Part shown: piece by piece, positions 47,192 through 59,087 of the stretch
How the letters are laid out: every line of letters begins with the position of its first letter
Numbering within the stretch: the stretch's first letter is position 1
Assembly (NCBI GenBank): GCA_963930775.1
Contig: OZ005694.1
Location: forward strand, 4,891,054 to 4,955,053
Direction of reading: 5' to 3'
Length of the DNA: 64,000 nt
Source: Cliona cf. orientalis
Lineage: Eukaryota > Porifera > Demospongiae > Clionaida > Clionaidae
The notes under the pieces: model-generated
Told to the model about the DNA's origin: nothing
The model's database searches: none
Seen by the model: only the letters and a program-made list of their open reading frames with translations
Program-made: the position numbers and the translations under genes

Positions 47192-49680
47192 TGAGCCAGA
47201 GAGTGAAGGTAATAAATCCGATGGGGGGGGGGGGGGGGGGGGGGGGGTATTCAAGGGAGATCCTGGGGAGCCCCTAAACCCTAAATGCCCAGGACCATGC
47301 GGCAGTTTTCAGCTACCATTCTAGCCCCGTTATTGATGGACCGTCCCAGAATTTGCTATTTGTTGAGCTGGAACAGGGGGTACTAAAACGCGTATCAGTT
47401 TACCGTTGAAATGTATGACGTAATTAAGAGCTATGAATATCATTAATTCTATACCGCGGCGCGTGCCAAAGTGTATCTCAGCAACGGAATAAGCTATGGA
47501 GCTGGAACAAAAACCACTCTAGAGCAGATGAAAGCAGCTACCATGGTCCTGAACATGTTAGACTATGCCATAGTATACATGCCAAGCTTCTTCAAAGACA
47601 ACCTTACATGTATGATTGTCATATTTATACTCAGACCAAAAAAACGTATTTCGGCAACTATTATAATTATGGAGCTGGAACAAAGACCAAAATGTAGCTC
47701 ATAATTTAACGAAAAATATGTTTCAGACAATCAGTGTTCTTAATACCTGGAGGGCATTAGCTACTGTTAATAACTCATGCATTGTTACATCAAACATAGC
47801 TACTTATCTTTTGTAAAATCAAATACCGTACCCTCGCGAAAGAGGGCCCATGGTCGGTGCACCTTACATTGGGCCAAGATTGGGGGATGGGCCGATATTC
47901 GAGGTATCAGTATCGCATTCATACTTGAAAGAGCGCCCAGCTAAGTTACCCATGCTAGCTTCATAATTTGAATAGTAGCAGCGGCTACTATTGATTTCAG
48001 CCTTATTCAAGCACGGTTGCCAATCCAGAGCAAGGGCGGCCGCGATACTTCACCGTGTGTCATTGAGTGCAGCCGTATTCAGTGGGCATGGCTACTATCG
48101 CTAGCCGTGTACGATCGTTTATTTGTGCTGAAACGTGGCATAAAGTTAGCCAGGCTTAGTTTTACGGCTGTTTAGCACGTTACTTATCGATCTTACATAG
48201 ATTATTCGAAGTACAGTCCAGCCATTTCATGCATTTGAGCTGCACTTTCAAGGGCAGCTACACATGGGCGCATATTCAAGTAAACACTTGACCTTAGCAG
48301 GAAATTGAGCGCAAAGTGGGGGGTGGGCTGATATTCCGTAGTGGGCCCTCTTTCGTGAGGGTACGGTATTAGACCTGAGGAATCTGCTGAACTACCACTA
48401 CAGCAGTAGTTATTATCAGACTGACTACGTATCTTCTAGATCAATCAATTTAATTATACAATGAATATGAACTTGAGAGATCTTTCAACCTTCAAAGACT
48501 GCATGGCATATTAATTATCAAAATTATAGTTCCATATAATTATGTGTACTGAAGGATGTCAGTGAGTACACAGCCCTAGCAGTTGATTGGAATTCTCTCT
48601 TGAATATTTGAGTGTTTTGTATTTCAATCTGTAATAATCATGTGCTTGTGTGGCAATCCCTGACATGCATACATGTGTACATATTTTTCATAATGGTTGA
48701 TCACTCCAGGGGCAAGGGTTCCCTACACATTAGCTAAATAAGCCATTGGCTAGTCTATCTTTTAGTCCCTGGACATGTACACAGTAGCCGTTTTTGTCAT
48801 TGTTTCCTTTTTGAAATCAATATTCAGCTTCAGGAACCCCTGGTTGAGTATTGTGTAGTGTATGCATACTTATTGGATTATGAACAGATATTAGTAGGCA
48901 TTACTGTATTGTAGGTACTCCCTCAGGATTTTCTTAGCTTCTGACATCACCTATTTCTTATACAAGAAGGACTTCATGACAGTTTTAGAATCTTGCTTAT
49001 GGAGCCAAACATGGTAGAGAGTAGCTAAGCTAATTTCAAAACATGCCACCCCTACCACCCCACAATGCTCTCCTGTACTGGCAAACTTGGCTATATCAAA
49101 ATTAATAGACTAAGTATTATGCTTCACTAGCTGAGCATGCAGTGTCACTGGAGGCTTGTCCCCTGGTTGGGTGATGATCACAATACGTACACTCATAAGG
49201 CTGTCAGGCAATCATAATTATCTTCATTTTCATGTTAGCTTCTCAGACAGGTGTGCTGAGGCCTGACTCAAATCAAATAATTAGACTGACATGGATGGAT
49301 TCCTGCTGGTATAATGTCATGAGCATAATCTTTCATCACGTATTTCTTGCAAAGGCTTCCCCAGTACAGGTGATTCTTATTATCCCACGCATATGCGCAA
49401 GGGGTGAAGTGATCAGTCATGTCGTCATCATTGTTGCTAGCACAAAAATTGCCACAATATGTCGAGATTAGGCATCATAAGCACAAGTCAATCAAATTTT
49501 GGCAAAAAACTGGCTTCAGTGTGATTCAAAGTGAGGGTCATGGTCAACTTGATATTGACTTTGATATGTCATGATCAGCCACAAAAATATTTTAGCATGA
49601 AATTTCAATCTATGAACTTTCAGTGGCCATTGATTTTAGACACAGCATAATGCGCATACACATGTAGCCATGCATGATTG
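47192..49680. repeat. Intronic duplication unit, copy A (2.5 kb)
   Basis: Closely similar to copy D (54538-56651) along its whole length: GGGGTATTCAAGGGAGATCC, AAATGCCCAGGACCATGCGG, the ORF stretch at 47471-47704, the MITE, and the AATTATAGTTCC..GTGTACTGA segment. Copy A has a run of 25 G (47223-47247) where D has six, and a block of about 200 bases (48990-49190) missing from D. Its later half (48371-49680) also resembles copies B and C. Confidence 0.8.
47824..48368. mobile_element. MITE, 545 bp, TACCGTACCCTCGCG ends, copy in unit A
   Basis: Ends TACCGTACCCTCGCGAAAGA and the complement CTTTCGTGAGGGTACGGTA. The same element sits at the same place in unit D (55164-55711), so it was inserted before the duplication. 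Confidence 0.8.
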
Positions 49681-50550
49681 TTGTTGGTTGTTGTATGTAT
49701 TAGTTGATGCTTACATTTGGTATTGGTCGTTACATTTGGTTGTATCTCCCCCCCCCCTTATTTATCTTGTACGTATATCTAGAATGCAAGATAAAAAAGA
49801 AGTCATGCTACCGTATACATTGTACTGTACACTCTATATAAACTCTAGCCAACTAGAGAACAGCAATAGTAGTGCAGCAACAGAGAACATCAGAATCAGC
49901 AGATGAGATTGCATTAAAGGCATTGTGTCATGCTATAAGCGCTGATTGCCTGCTAATTGAAGCCGCACGCGCCCACGCGATAAATGAACACTGGGCGTGG
50001 CCGATGGCTGATAAGTTCGCGTGTACATTCAAATCTGTCCGCTGAGGCTCGCTCTGCTGGGCGTTCGACTTTATAGGCGTCGTGTAGGCTCTCGATCCTA
50101 TACTTATCAGTTTTCTTACTCTTTAGCTGTCCATAACCGAAGATTGCAGGCTTCTCAACTCGACCGTCGCGAATGTCTTTTGCGCTGCACGTGTTCGATC
50201 TCCGCGTACTTCCGTGGACTATACCGTGATATTGGGCGCGCCCGTACTTCCTGTGCCCACTTTAATTGAATTTTTGAACTAATGAGCTCATTAAGAAGCA
50301 ATTAGGCCTTATGTATGGACACAATGCCTTTAAGGCTAGTGAAAGATAGCACCAGAAGCACAAAAGCGAGCCTACACAGAATACAGCTTAGTCTAAGTCA
50401 CCAGACCAGAGATGAGATATTGAAGTGACATCGTTCTCAGTTGCTCTGCATGAATAAACGAAGATCTTTTCGGACAACTTAACTGTTCGGTAAAACTTGC
50501 CGACGTTTTGACTAGATGCTCTAGTCATCCTCGTTTATTCAATGTCCACA
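49681..50550. other. Intronic, no recognised exon
   Basis: AT-rich, then a GC-richer patch at 49960-50260 with no recognised gene. A C-run lies at 49748-49757. Confidence 0.35.
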
Positions 50551-52110
50551 TCATCAAAATTATAGTTCCATATAATTATGTGTACTGAGGGCTGAGTACA
50601 CAGCCCTAGGAAAGATAGGCAGTTGATTGGGAGTCTCCCTTGAATATTATTGAGTATATTTTCTCAGTGTACTTAAAGCCAGGTACTAACTGGAAACTAC
50701 TGCTGAAATAGACATACAATGTCATGTACTTCAAAGGCTGGTGCTGTCTCTAAGTAAAAGGATAGAGGCCTCATCATGGTGTTTGAATGAAAGACTAACT
50801 CAAGTACTTTCAAATAATTAATCAACCGCAAACCATTAACTAATTGAGCGCTAAGCACGGCATTTGGCCACGCCCTTTAGATTGCTAAATTGCGAGTTCC
50901 AACCTTAAAGCAGCTAAGACCTTAACTGTGAAATAAGAAGCCTAAGACTGTGATCTAAACTTTCACCGGAGGGATTGTGAAAATAGCGTTCTGGTCAAGT
51001 TTTATTCCGCGTAGACACTGTTTTTGGAGTGCTGACGGCCTAATCTTCCTCTTGTAAGTTCAAAACGAACAAACTTATTTGTACACATTGTTCATAAAGG
51101 TTGATCATCCCAGGGGCAGGGCTTTCCCTACACACTAGCTAAATTAGCCATTTGCTATTCTATCTTTTAGTCCCTGGACAGAGTAGCCGTTTTGTCATTG
51201 TTTTCCTTTGCGAACTATTTTGAAGTCAATCTTTCAATTTGATGGGAAATATTAAATTTTATGGAAAATGGCTACAAGATTTTGTAAGCTTCAGGAACCC
51301 CTGGTTGAATATTGTGTAGTGTATGCATACTTATTAGAAAAATAATAATAGGCATTACTGTATTGTAGGTGTTCCCTCAGGATTTTTTTAGCTTCTGATA
51401 TCACCTATTATGTGCACAAGAAGGAGTAATGGTTATAGAATCTTGTTTATGGGGAGCCAAACATGGTAGAGAGTAGCTAAGCTAACTTCAAAAGATGTCC
51501 CTCTCTGCCACAGATAAACTATTTTCTCGTAAAAATTTTTTTGTCACTTCGCCCAAAACGAAAACAATGAAAATTTCATGAATTACGATAAGTATCATGC
51601 TTCCCTAGCTCCCTAGCTGAGCATGATGTCACTGGAGGCTTCTCCCCTGGCTGAACGATATGTACGCTAATAAAGCTACCGAGACCAACATCTCTGAACT
51701 TCATGTTAGCTTCTAAGGCCAGACTCAAATCAAATGATTGGACTGATATAAATGGATTTCTATTGGCATAATTTATATTATGTATGCCATGAGCATAATC
51801 TTTCATCATAATAATAATTATTATTATATTTCTTGCAAAGGCTTCCCCCATACTGATGATTTCATTACTCCATGCACATGCACAAGGGATGTCGTGTCAT
51901 CGTTGTCGTTTGCATAAAAAGTGAGATAATTATGCTGAGATAGGCATTGAAACAACTCATAAGCACGAGTCGATCGAATTTTTGCTCAAAACTGGCTTCA
52001 GTGTGCTTTGTGACATGAAATTTCAATCTACTGAACTTACAGTGGTCATTGACTTGATAAAAAGACACAGCATAATGTGTGTACGCATGTAGCCATGCAT
52101 GATTTCATTA
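50551..52110. repeat. Intronic duplication unit, copy B
   Basis: Follows the same word order as 48515-49680 (AATTATAGTTCCATATAATT, GTTCATAAAGGTTGATCA, AGGAACCCCTGGTTGAATATT, GCCAAACATGGTAGAGAGTA, AGGCTTCCCC), with insertions such as 50645-51060. It ends about 40 bases before LRR exon 4. Confidence 0.7.
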
Positions 52111-52148
52111 CATTTATTAAGTTGTCAGTGATTTATTTCCCAATACAG

Positions 52149-52232
52149 CCTTAGACGCTGTCATTTTGGTGTTAAGGAAGCTGAGATGCTCAGTGATATT
52201 CTTTCACAGGCCTCATGGATTCAATCCATTGA
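52149..52232 (+). CDS. NLR, LRR exon 4
   Basis: 84 bases (one full 28-residue repeat), phase 2-2, acceptor CCCAATACAG, donor GTAAGT. The split codon AG+C gives Ser, so the joined protein reads LETLSLRRCHFG, then VKEAEMLSDILSQASWIQSI. Confidence 0.88.
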
Positions 52233-53248
52233 GTAAGTTCTGTAATACTGCTCCCCATAAGCACATTTGTCATTTATGTTGTGGCCTAGATCATGCTGGC
52301 TCTAGTTACTAGACCAAGCATGAAGTTGAGCACTATTCTAGTGCAAAATTATTTGCATGGGGAAATGTACTGCATGCAAGTAACTATGGATCACTGTCAA
52401 AGCACTCACACAATGGAGCACTGTTGTAACAAATCCAGAGCCCCATTCTTGTGCAAATACATTGAGAAATATGTTGTCTAGTGCACAGTACGCAAGTTGC
52501 TCATGCATACAACTTCTGCAAGCATAGCCTGTTAAAGCAGAGAATCAATGGTCCAGGAGTAACAACAACAATGCACATTGCATGCGAATGTACAATGCGC
52601 AGGAGTACCACTCTTGCCAGTAGTGCCATGTCAGAAGTAAGAAAGCCTAGAAACCTGGCTGTTAGTTAGTTAGTGATGAGTCAATCGTTCCATAGGGATA
52701 TCACTGAACACTGTTTTATAGAAGCCTATGGGGAGCTGGTCAAGGAGTAAAGAAAGACGGTATAGTGACGGTTGAATGAAGTGTTATTAGCTAATAGCCA
52801 AACAACTGAATTCATAAAAATACCATAAAGACACAATCATAACTTGGGACGTATGAATGAGGTCTATAGGTGCTTCGTTGTTCCACTGGCTCTTTAGAAC
52901 ATAGTTGCTCCTTTATATTTATTGTGTTTATTGTCTTGTAAAATTGCTCCAAACATTAGGCCTAGGGAATCTGCTGAACTGCTACTATAGCAGTAGTCAT
53001 TGTCTGACTGGCTATCTTCTAGATCAATTATACAATGAATATGAACTTGAGTGATCTTTCAACCGTTAGGATTATGATGTAGGGTATAGTATAGGGTCCC
53101 AGGGATGCTACTGGTTTGTCTGGAGGAGATGAACAAAAGAACGATACATTCATGCATGCATTATTACCATGTGACATTGTATATGAAATGTCATAATTAA
53201 TGTGTATTTTCAAAAAAATTTAGATTATTGTTTATCTTCCATTGACAG

Positions 53249-53329
53249 TCTTTCAGAAAACGATATTGGTTCTGGCGTAAAGGCTCTGTCTAAAGGTATC
53301 AGGAACTGCAAAGAGCTCAAGACACTCAC
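53249..53329 (+). CDS. NLR, LRR exon 5
   Basis: 81 bases, phase 2-2, acceptor TTCCATTGACAG, donor GTAAGT. The split codon GA+T gives Asp, so the joined protein reads IQSIDLSENDIGSGVKALSK, then GIRNCKELKTL. This is the most canonical repeat. It ends in phase 2, so at least one more exon is required downstream. I find none before 56651, so it lies beyond the transposon or the gene is cut short. Confidence 0.9.
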
Positions 53330-53443
53330 GTAAGTTATACTGATGTGTGGCACTTGATTTGACTGGCAGAGTATTTGCAGAAAGCAATTACAGCCTATCC
53401 ACTGAACTAACCATCCCATGTACTGTCATAATAATTATTGTGG

Positions 53444-53553
53444 TGGCAAAGCTAGTCTCGTATACCAGACCACTCCCTCCCCAGCTCTGGATGTGGTGCA
53501 ATACACCAAGAGCTGGGGAGGGAGTGGTCGGGTACACGAGACTAGTGGCAAAG
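53444..53553. mobile_element. Hairpin MITE, 94 bp, with exact 8-bp target duplication
   Basis: Element 53452-53545 runs from CTAGTCTCGTATACCAGACC to CGAGACTAG and folds on itself. It is flanked by TGGCAAAG on both sides (53444-53451, 53546-53553), the mark of a hAT-type insertion. The exact duplication suggests a fairly recent event. Confidence 0.8.
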
Positions 53554-54537
53554 CATGAATGTCCATATTATCGAAATTATAGTTCCGTACATGTGTACTG
53601 AGGGCTGAGTACATAGCTCTAGGAAACATAGGAAGTTGATTGGGAGTCTCCCTTGAGTATACTATTGAGTGTTTTTCAGCTGTGATAATCATGTGTTTGT
53701 GGGGCAATCCCTGATATGCATACATGTGTACACATTGTTCATAAAGGTTAATCACCCCAGGGGCAGGGGTTCCCCACACACTAGCTAAATTAGCCATTTG
53801 CTACTCAATCATTTAGTCCCTGGACAAAGTAGCCTTTTTGTTATTATTTCCTTTTTTGAAATCAATACATGTTTGGAAATATTTATGGGAAATGGCTACA
53901 GGATTGTGTAAGCTTCAGGAACCCCTGATTGAGTATTGTGTAGTGTATGCATACTTATTAAATATTAGTAGGTGTTACTGTATTGTAGCTAGGTGTTCCC
54001 ACAGGATTTTTTTAGCGTCTGACGTCACCTATTTTGTGCACAAAAAGGAGTGACAGTTATAGAATCTTGTTTATGGGGAGCCAAACATGGTGGAGAGTAG
54101 ACTAGCTAAGCTAATTTCAAAATATTATGTCCCTCTCTGCCATCCCTACCACCACACAATGCTCTCCCATACCGGCAAATTTGTCTATAATAGACTACCG
54201 TTACTTTCCTTCGTGAAACATTTGTGTTGGAATTTTTGTGTAACGATATGTTGGTCAACTTCAAGCATTAGCCATATTAAACCGTAGGGTGCTCATTTTC
54301 ATTATTTTCGTGGTTGACTTGGCAGTAAGGAAATTTTCCCGATCACGAAACTTTTCCACCCACAAAAATTAATGCCTACGGTGATATGGCAAGTCCAATA
54401 ATTATTCTATCTTATGCTATTTATCCAAGTCTCTGTAGTAGTAATAAAGAAGATCGTGAGCGAGATTGAGCATGTGTATCGATTACAACACCACTTGTGC
54501 AGTGCCACGTCCCTGGACTGGTTGCTGTCACAAAATC

Positions 54538-56651
54538 TGAGCCAGAGGGCGAAGGCAATAAATCTGATGGGGGGTATTCAAGGGAGATCCTGGGCGGCCC
54601 CTAAACCCTAAATGCCCAGGACCATGCGGCAGTTTTCAGCTACCGTTCTAGCCCCGTTATCAATAGACCGTTGCAGAATTTGCTATTTATTGAGCTGGAA
54701 CAGGGGGTACCAAAACGCATATGAGTTTACCGTTGAAATGTATGACATAATTAAGCGCTATGAATATCATTAATTCTATACCGCGGCGCGTGCCAAAGTG
54801 TATCTCAGCAACGGAAAGAACTATGGAGCTGGAACAAAAACCACTCTTGAGCAGATGAAAGCAGCTACCATGGTCCTGAACATGTTAGACTATGCCATAG
54901 TATACATACCAAGCTTCTTCAAAGACAACCTTACACGTATGATTGTCACATTTATACTCGGACCAAAAAAACGTATTTCGGTAACGGTAATAGTTATGGA
55001 GCTGGAACAAAGACCAAAATGTAGCTCATAATCTAACGAAAAATATTTTTCAGACAATCAGTGTCCTTAATACCTGGAGGGCATTGGCTACTGTTAATAA
55101 CTCATGCACATTATCCCATCATTGTTACATCAAACATAGTTACTTGTCTTTTATAAAATCAAATACCGTACCCTCGCGAAAGAGGCCCATGGTCGGTGCA
55201 CCTTACATTGGGCCAAGATTGGGGGATGGGTCCGACGATATTCGAGGTATCAGTATCGCGATCATACTTGAAAGAGCGCCCAGCTAAGTTACCCACGCTA
55301 GTTTCATAATTTGAATAGTAGCAGCGGCTACTATTGATTTTAGCCTTATTCAAGCACGGTTGCCAATCCAGAGCAAGGGCAGCCGCGATACTTCACCGTG
55401 TGTCGTTGAGTGCAGCCGTATTCAGTGGGCGTGGCTACAATCGCTAGCCGTGTATGATCGTTTATTTGTGCTGAAACATGGCATAAAATTAGCTAGGCTT
55501 AGTTTTACGGCTATTTAGCACGTTACTTATCGATCTTACATAGATTATTCGAAGTACAGTCCAGCCATTTCATGCATTTGAGCTGCACTTTCAAGGGCAG
55601 CTATGCATGGGTACATATTCGAGTAAACACTAGACCTTAGCAGGAAATTGAGCCCAAAGTGGGGGGTGGGCTGACATTCCATAGTGGGCCCTCTTTCGCG
55701 AGGGTAGGGTATTAGACCTGAGGAATCTGCTGAACTACCACTACAGCAGTAGTTATTATCAGACTGACTACGTATCTTCTAGATCAATCAATTTAATTAT
55801 ACAATGAATATGAACTTGAGAGATCTTTCAATCTTCAAAGGCTGCATGGCATATCAATTATCAAAATTATAGTTCCGTATAATTATGTGTACTGAGGGCT
55901 GTCAGTGAGTACACAGCCCTAGCAGTTAATTGGAATTTTTTCTTGAATATTTTTGAGTGTATTGTATTTCAATCTGTAATAATCATGTGCTTGTGTGGCA
56001 ATCCCTGACATGCATACATGTGTACATATTGTTCATAAAGGTTGATCACCCCAGGGGCAGGGGTTTCCTACACATTTGCTAAATAAGCCATTGGCTAGTC
56101 TATCTTTTAGTCCATGGACATGTACACAGTAGCCGTTTTTGTCATCGCTTCCTTTTTGAAATTAATATTCAATTTGATGGGAAATATTTGTGGGAAATGG
56201 CTACAGGATTTTGTAAGTTTCAGGAACCCCTGGTTGAATATTGTGTAGTGTATGCATACTTATTAGATTATGAACAGATATTAGTAGGCATTACTGTATT
56301 GTAGGTGTTCCCTCAGGATTTTTTTTAGCTTCCGACATCACCTATTTCTTATACAAAAAGGACTTCATGACAGTTGTAGAATACGTACACTAATAAGGCT
56401 GTCAGGCAATCATAATTGTCTTCATTTTCATGTTAGCTTCTTAGACAGGTGTGCTGAGGCGTGACTCAAATCAAATAATTAGACTGGCATGCATGGATTC
56501 CTGCTGGTATAATGCCATGAGCATAATCTTTCATCACGTATTTCTTGCAAAGGCTTCCCCAATACAGGTGATTTTCATTATCCCATGCATATGCGCAAGG
56601 GGTGAAGTTATCAGTCATGTCGTCATCATTGTTGCTAGCACAAAAATTGCC
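54538..56651. repeat. Intronic duplication unit, copy D, cut by the EnSpm element
   Basis: Near-identical to copy A from GAGCCAGAGGGCGAAGG to GCACAAAAATTGCC, where the similarity stops abruptly at 56651 and transposon sequence begins. The preceding 54330-54540 matches the repeat at 41.1/41.9 kb. Confidence 0.8.
55164..55711. mobile_element. MITE, 548 bp, TACCGTACCCTCGCG ends, copy in unit D
   Basis: Same element as 47824-48368; the right end here has one change (GGGTAGGGTA for GGGTACGGTA). Confidence 0.8.
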
Positions 56652-56654
56652 CTA

Positions 56655-57120
56655 GTAAAAATATCCCACAAGATCTTAGATAGAAACCATCCAAGATCTT
56701 TGGTAGTTCTTATCTGAGATCTTGCGTTAATTTGGAACCAGATTCTAGCAAGATCATGGTACATGATCTTACAAGATTCTTGACAAGAATCCCTGCAGAT
56801 CTTCTATATAATTACCTAAGATCTTATGTACCTCTTGCAAGATTTCGTTATAATTTGTTTAAGAATCCAACAAGATCATGGAAGATATACTGAATGATCT
56901 TGAATGATCCTACCAAGATCCCACGTTACAAAATTCATGAGAATGCAAGATCTTGCATTTTCTAACCAAGGGAGATCCCACATGATCATTAAAGATCTAT
57001 TACGTTTGTATACAGCATATAGCTTGGGTTGATCATGCATGTTCACGTGTAGAATCCACCAAAATCTCAGAAGATCTTTTTAAGTTGTATAGCTGATCAT
57101 GCATGTTCACATGTAGAATC
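56655..57120. repeat. Left subterminal repeat region of the EnSpm element
   Basis: About fifteen occurrences of AAGATCTT, CAAGATC, TGATCTT or close variants within 420 bases, in both orientations. A direct repeat TGATCATGCATGTTCAC follows at 57030 and 57092. Dense subterminal motif arrays are characteristic of CACTA elements, where they are binding sites for the element's own proteins. Confidence 0.7.
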
Positions 57121-57235
57121 AAACCAAACATTTTAGGTATATAAAATGCATACATGACATTATGTACATGCCTGAGTTTAAAGTGGGCTAAAAATGGTGT
57201 TCAATATAAAGTAAGTGCATAGTAAAGTTAAAAAG

Positions 57236-59087
57236 TTACTGTTCAGGCTTAGCGTCCCTACACTTTTGCTTCAATGACGTAACCAAAGCTCCATAGTCAT
57301 ATTTATCTTTATATCGGCGAGAGATGCATTCTGTAAAAAAAATTATACAATTATCAATAGTTCTCTAATGTACTGAACTTATAGTACAATTTACCAAACA
57401 TTAACTCGACTCGTGCTCGATCAAGGGGTGGTTTGAGACTTTTTGAGGATTTGAAGATCACATGTGACTTTTGCTCTGCCTTCGTAAAAAGTGTATCAAG
57501 CAATGCCCTACCATAGGCACCGGCATCCTTTGATGGTATTCGAAGCAGGTTGATGCCATCAACCTACAACAGAAAAAAAAATTATGACGACTATCCCTTA
57601 TACAAGCTAGTATTACAATACCACTGGCTTACAATGAACCGAGAATCATCCTCCTCTTTAACTGAAGCACCCACACTTACTCCTGCACCAGCTCCAGCTC
57701 TGACTAATGTAATCAGGGTGTCCAGCTTAGTGTTTAGCTGAAGTAACAACTCCTATGTAAGTAAGATACAAAGTTCCATTGCACTAAAATTGTTGATCAA
57801 AAGTACGACACTCATACCATTACACATGAGCACACTTACTCGGTCTATGTTACTGCTGCCTCTGGTAACAGTCTCCTGACCAGCTTGGCTAGTGGAGGGT
57901 GGAGTAAGTGCACTGCTACAAGACTGGGCTGGATCATTGAGCTATAAAGAAAAGAAAAGACCTGTAACATGGCTATATTCTACTTCTAACACTCATAGTC
58001 ACAAACCTGAGCTTTTGCCAAGAGAAGATTTTCTTTATCACTGACAGACTGGGAGATTGTCTTGCTCTTCTTAGCTTTATGTTGTGATGTCCCTGATGCT
58101 TTGGTCGGTTGTCGCTTTTGTCCTTTCAATGATTCTGGTTTTTTCTTGTCTGTAAAAAAAATAAGTAACTGTAACTTCACCAAGTGTAATACTCATGCAT
58201 GCAGGGCAAATTGAATTCACTGTCTATCGTCACTATCCACATGGATTTTCAGATTTCATATTCAATAGAGCAAGCATACAGCACTTTGAGCCCCACCCAC
58301 CGAACACTAATTAGAGTGCAGAGGGCCCCTGAGTATAGCTTTCCAACACTCTCTACTGGTTCGAAATCTGAAAAATGACTGCCCGTCCGCATGAAAAATT
58401 GAGATGTTTTTGATGATAAACTATAAATTTAGTATGTCCTGCCTTAATTACAACATTACTTACCATCAATCTGTACCTCCTTTAGAGCTTCTTTCAGTGT
58501 TACAGAGCCCTTCTGGACTGTAACTGGATATTCCTTCCTGTTCATCTTCATCAAAAGTTGTGATCCCTCAGCCAAATCTGTCGTCGACATCTGCCCGTCA
58601 TCACTTCTTGACAATGACGAAATTCTTGCTTTGAACAGCTTTCCAGTTTGGTTACACTTGACAGTAACTTTCTCTACAGTTAAATAACACACAGTTCAAC
58701 ACAGGAATGCCTATAAACAGCACCAAGGTGCTAACATGCATATGTACTGACTATTAAACTCACATAAAAAAAACAGTGGCACCACACCATGATGCACATG
58801 CATGCCACAATAGCCTAGGTTGATCCTGTTTTATAAAGTTGACACTTAATTAGTAACTTACTGGCCTTCATCACAGCATCGAACTCTTCGATGGCCTGAG
58901 AAGCAGTAGGGGTACAAACCGAATCTTTAAATTTAGCAGGAACTTTCCTTGGCCGCTTTGCAGGCACGATTTCAACACCTGGAGACTCTTCCCTTTCAGA
59001 TTCTGATGGCTCATGGGATTGGATTTCTTCAGCCTCACTAGAGTAATCTCCGGATCCATCGCTGAGAGAGTCGACTATTTCATCCAT
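57236..59087 (-). CDS. BEN-domain-like protein, accessory gene of the EnSpm element (7 exons)
   Basis: Exons on the minus strand: 59087-58862, 58673-58464, 58149-58007, 57941-57840, 57752-57633, 57563-57395 and 57330-57236. All have GT-AG sites, and together they give a 354-residue protein with no frame break. Residues 1-40 are acidic (SDGSGDYSSEAEEIQSHEPS), then comes a basic patch (VPAKRPRKVPAKF). Residues 146-190 are Lys-rich and nuclear-signal-like. Residues 228-250 form a Leu-rich coiled coil (ELLLQLNTKLDTLITLVRAG). The C-terminal 85 residues look like a BEN domain: YGRALLDTLFTKAEQKSHVI, then PPLDRARVELMF and a final LKQKCRD. BEN domains bind DNA and proteins in chromatin regulators. I chose ATG 59087; the sequence upstream looks like an intron end (TTTGACATTTCAG), so a 5' UTR exon is likely. 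It lies inside the transposon, divergent from tnp2. Confidence 0.75.

Larger units (their letters stand above)
52958..54185. repeat. Intronic duplication unit, copy C, containing LRR exon 5
   Basis: 52958-53065 matches 48371-48490 and 55712-55830 (GAATCTGCTGAACT, ATACAATGAATATGAACTTG); 53567-54185 matches 48515-49090. Between these halves, copies A and D have only about 25 bases, whereas copy C has about 500 bases that include LRR exon 5 and a MITE. Confidence 0.65.

Noticed and set aside
47471..47704. 77-codon ORF conserved in units A and D (YLSNG..YGAGTKTTLEQMKA)
   Set aside because: The units are recent duplicates, so conservation says little. The ORF lacks a start in good context and has internal nucleotide repeats (TATGGAGCTGGAACAAA). 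I do not call it a gene.
52293..52669. Two adjacent 62-codon ORFs downstream of LRR exon 4
   Set aside because: No LRR or other motif and no splice sites in phase; they lie in the intron.
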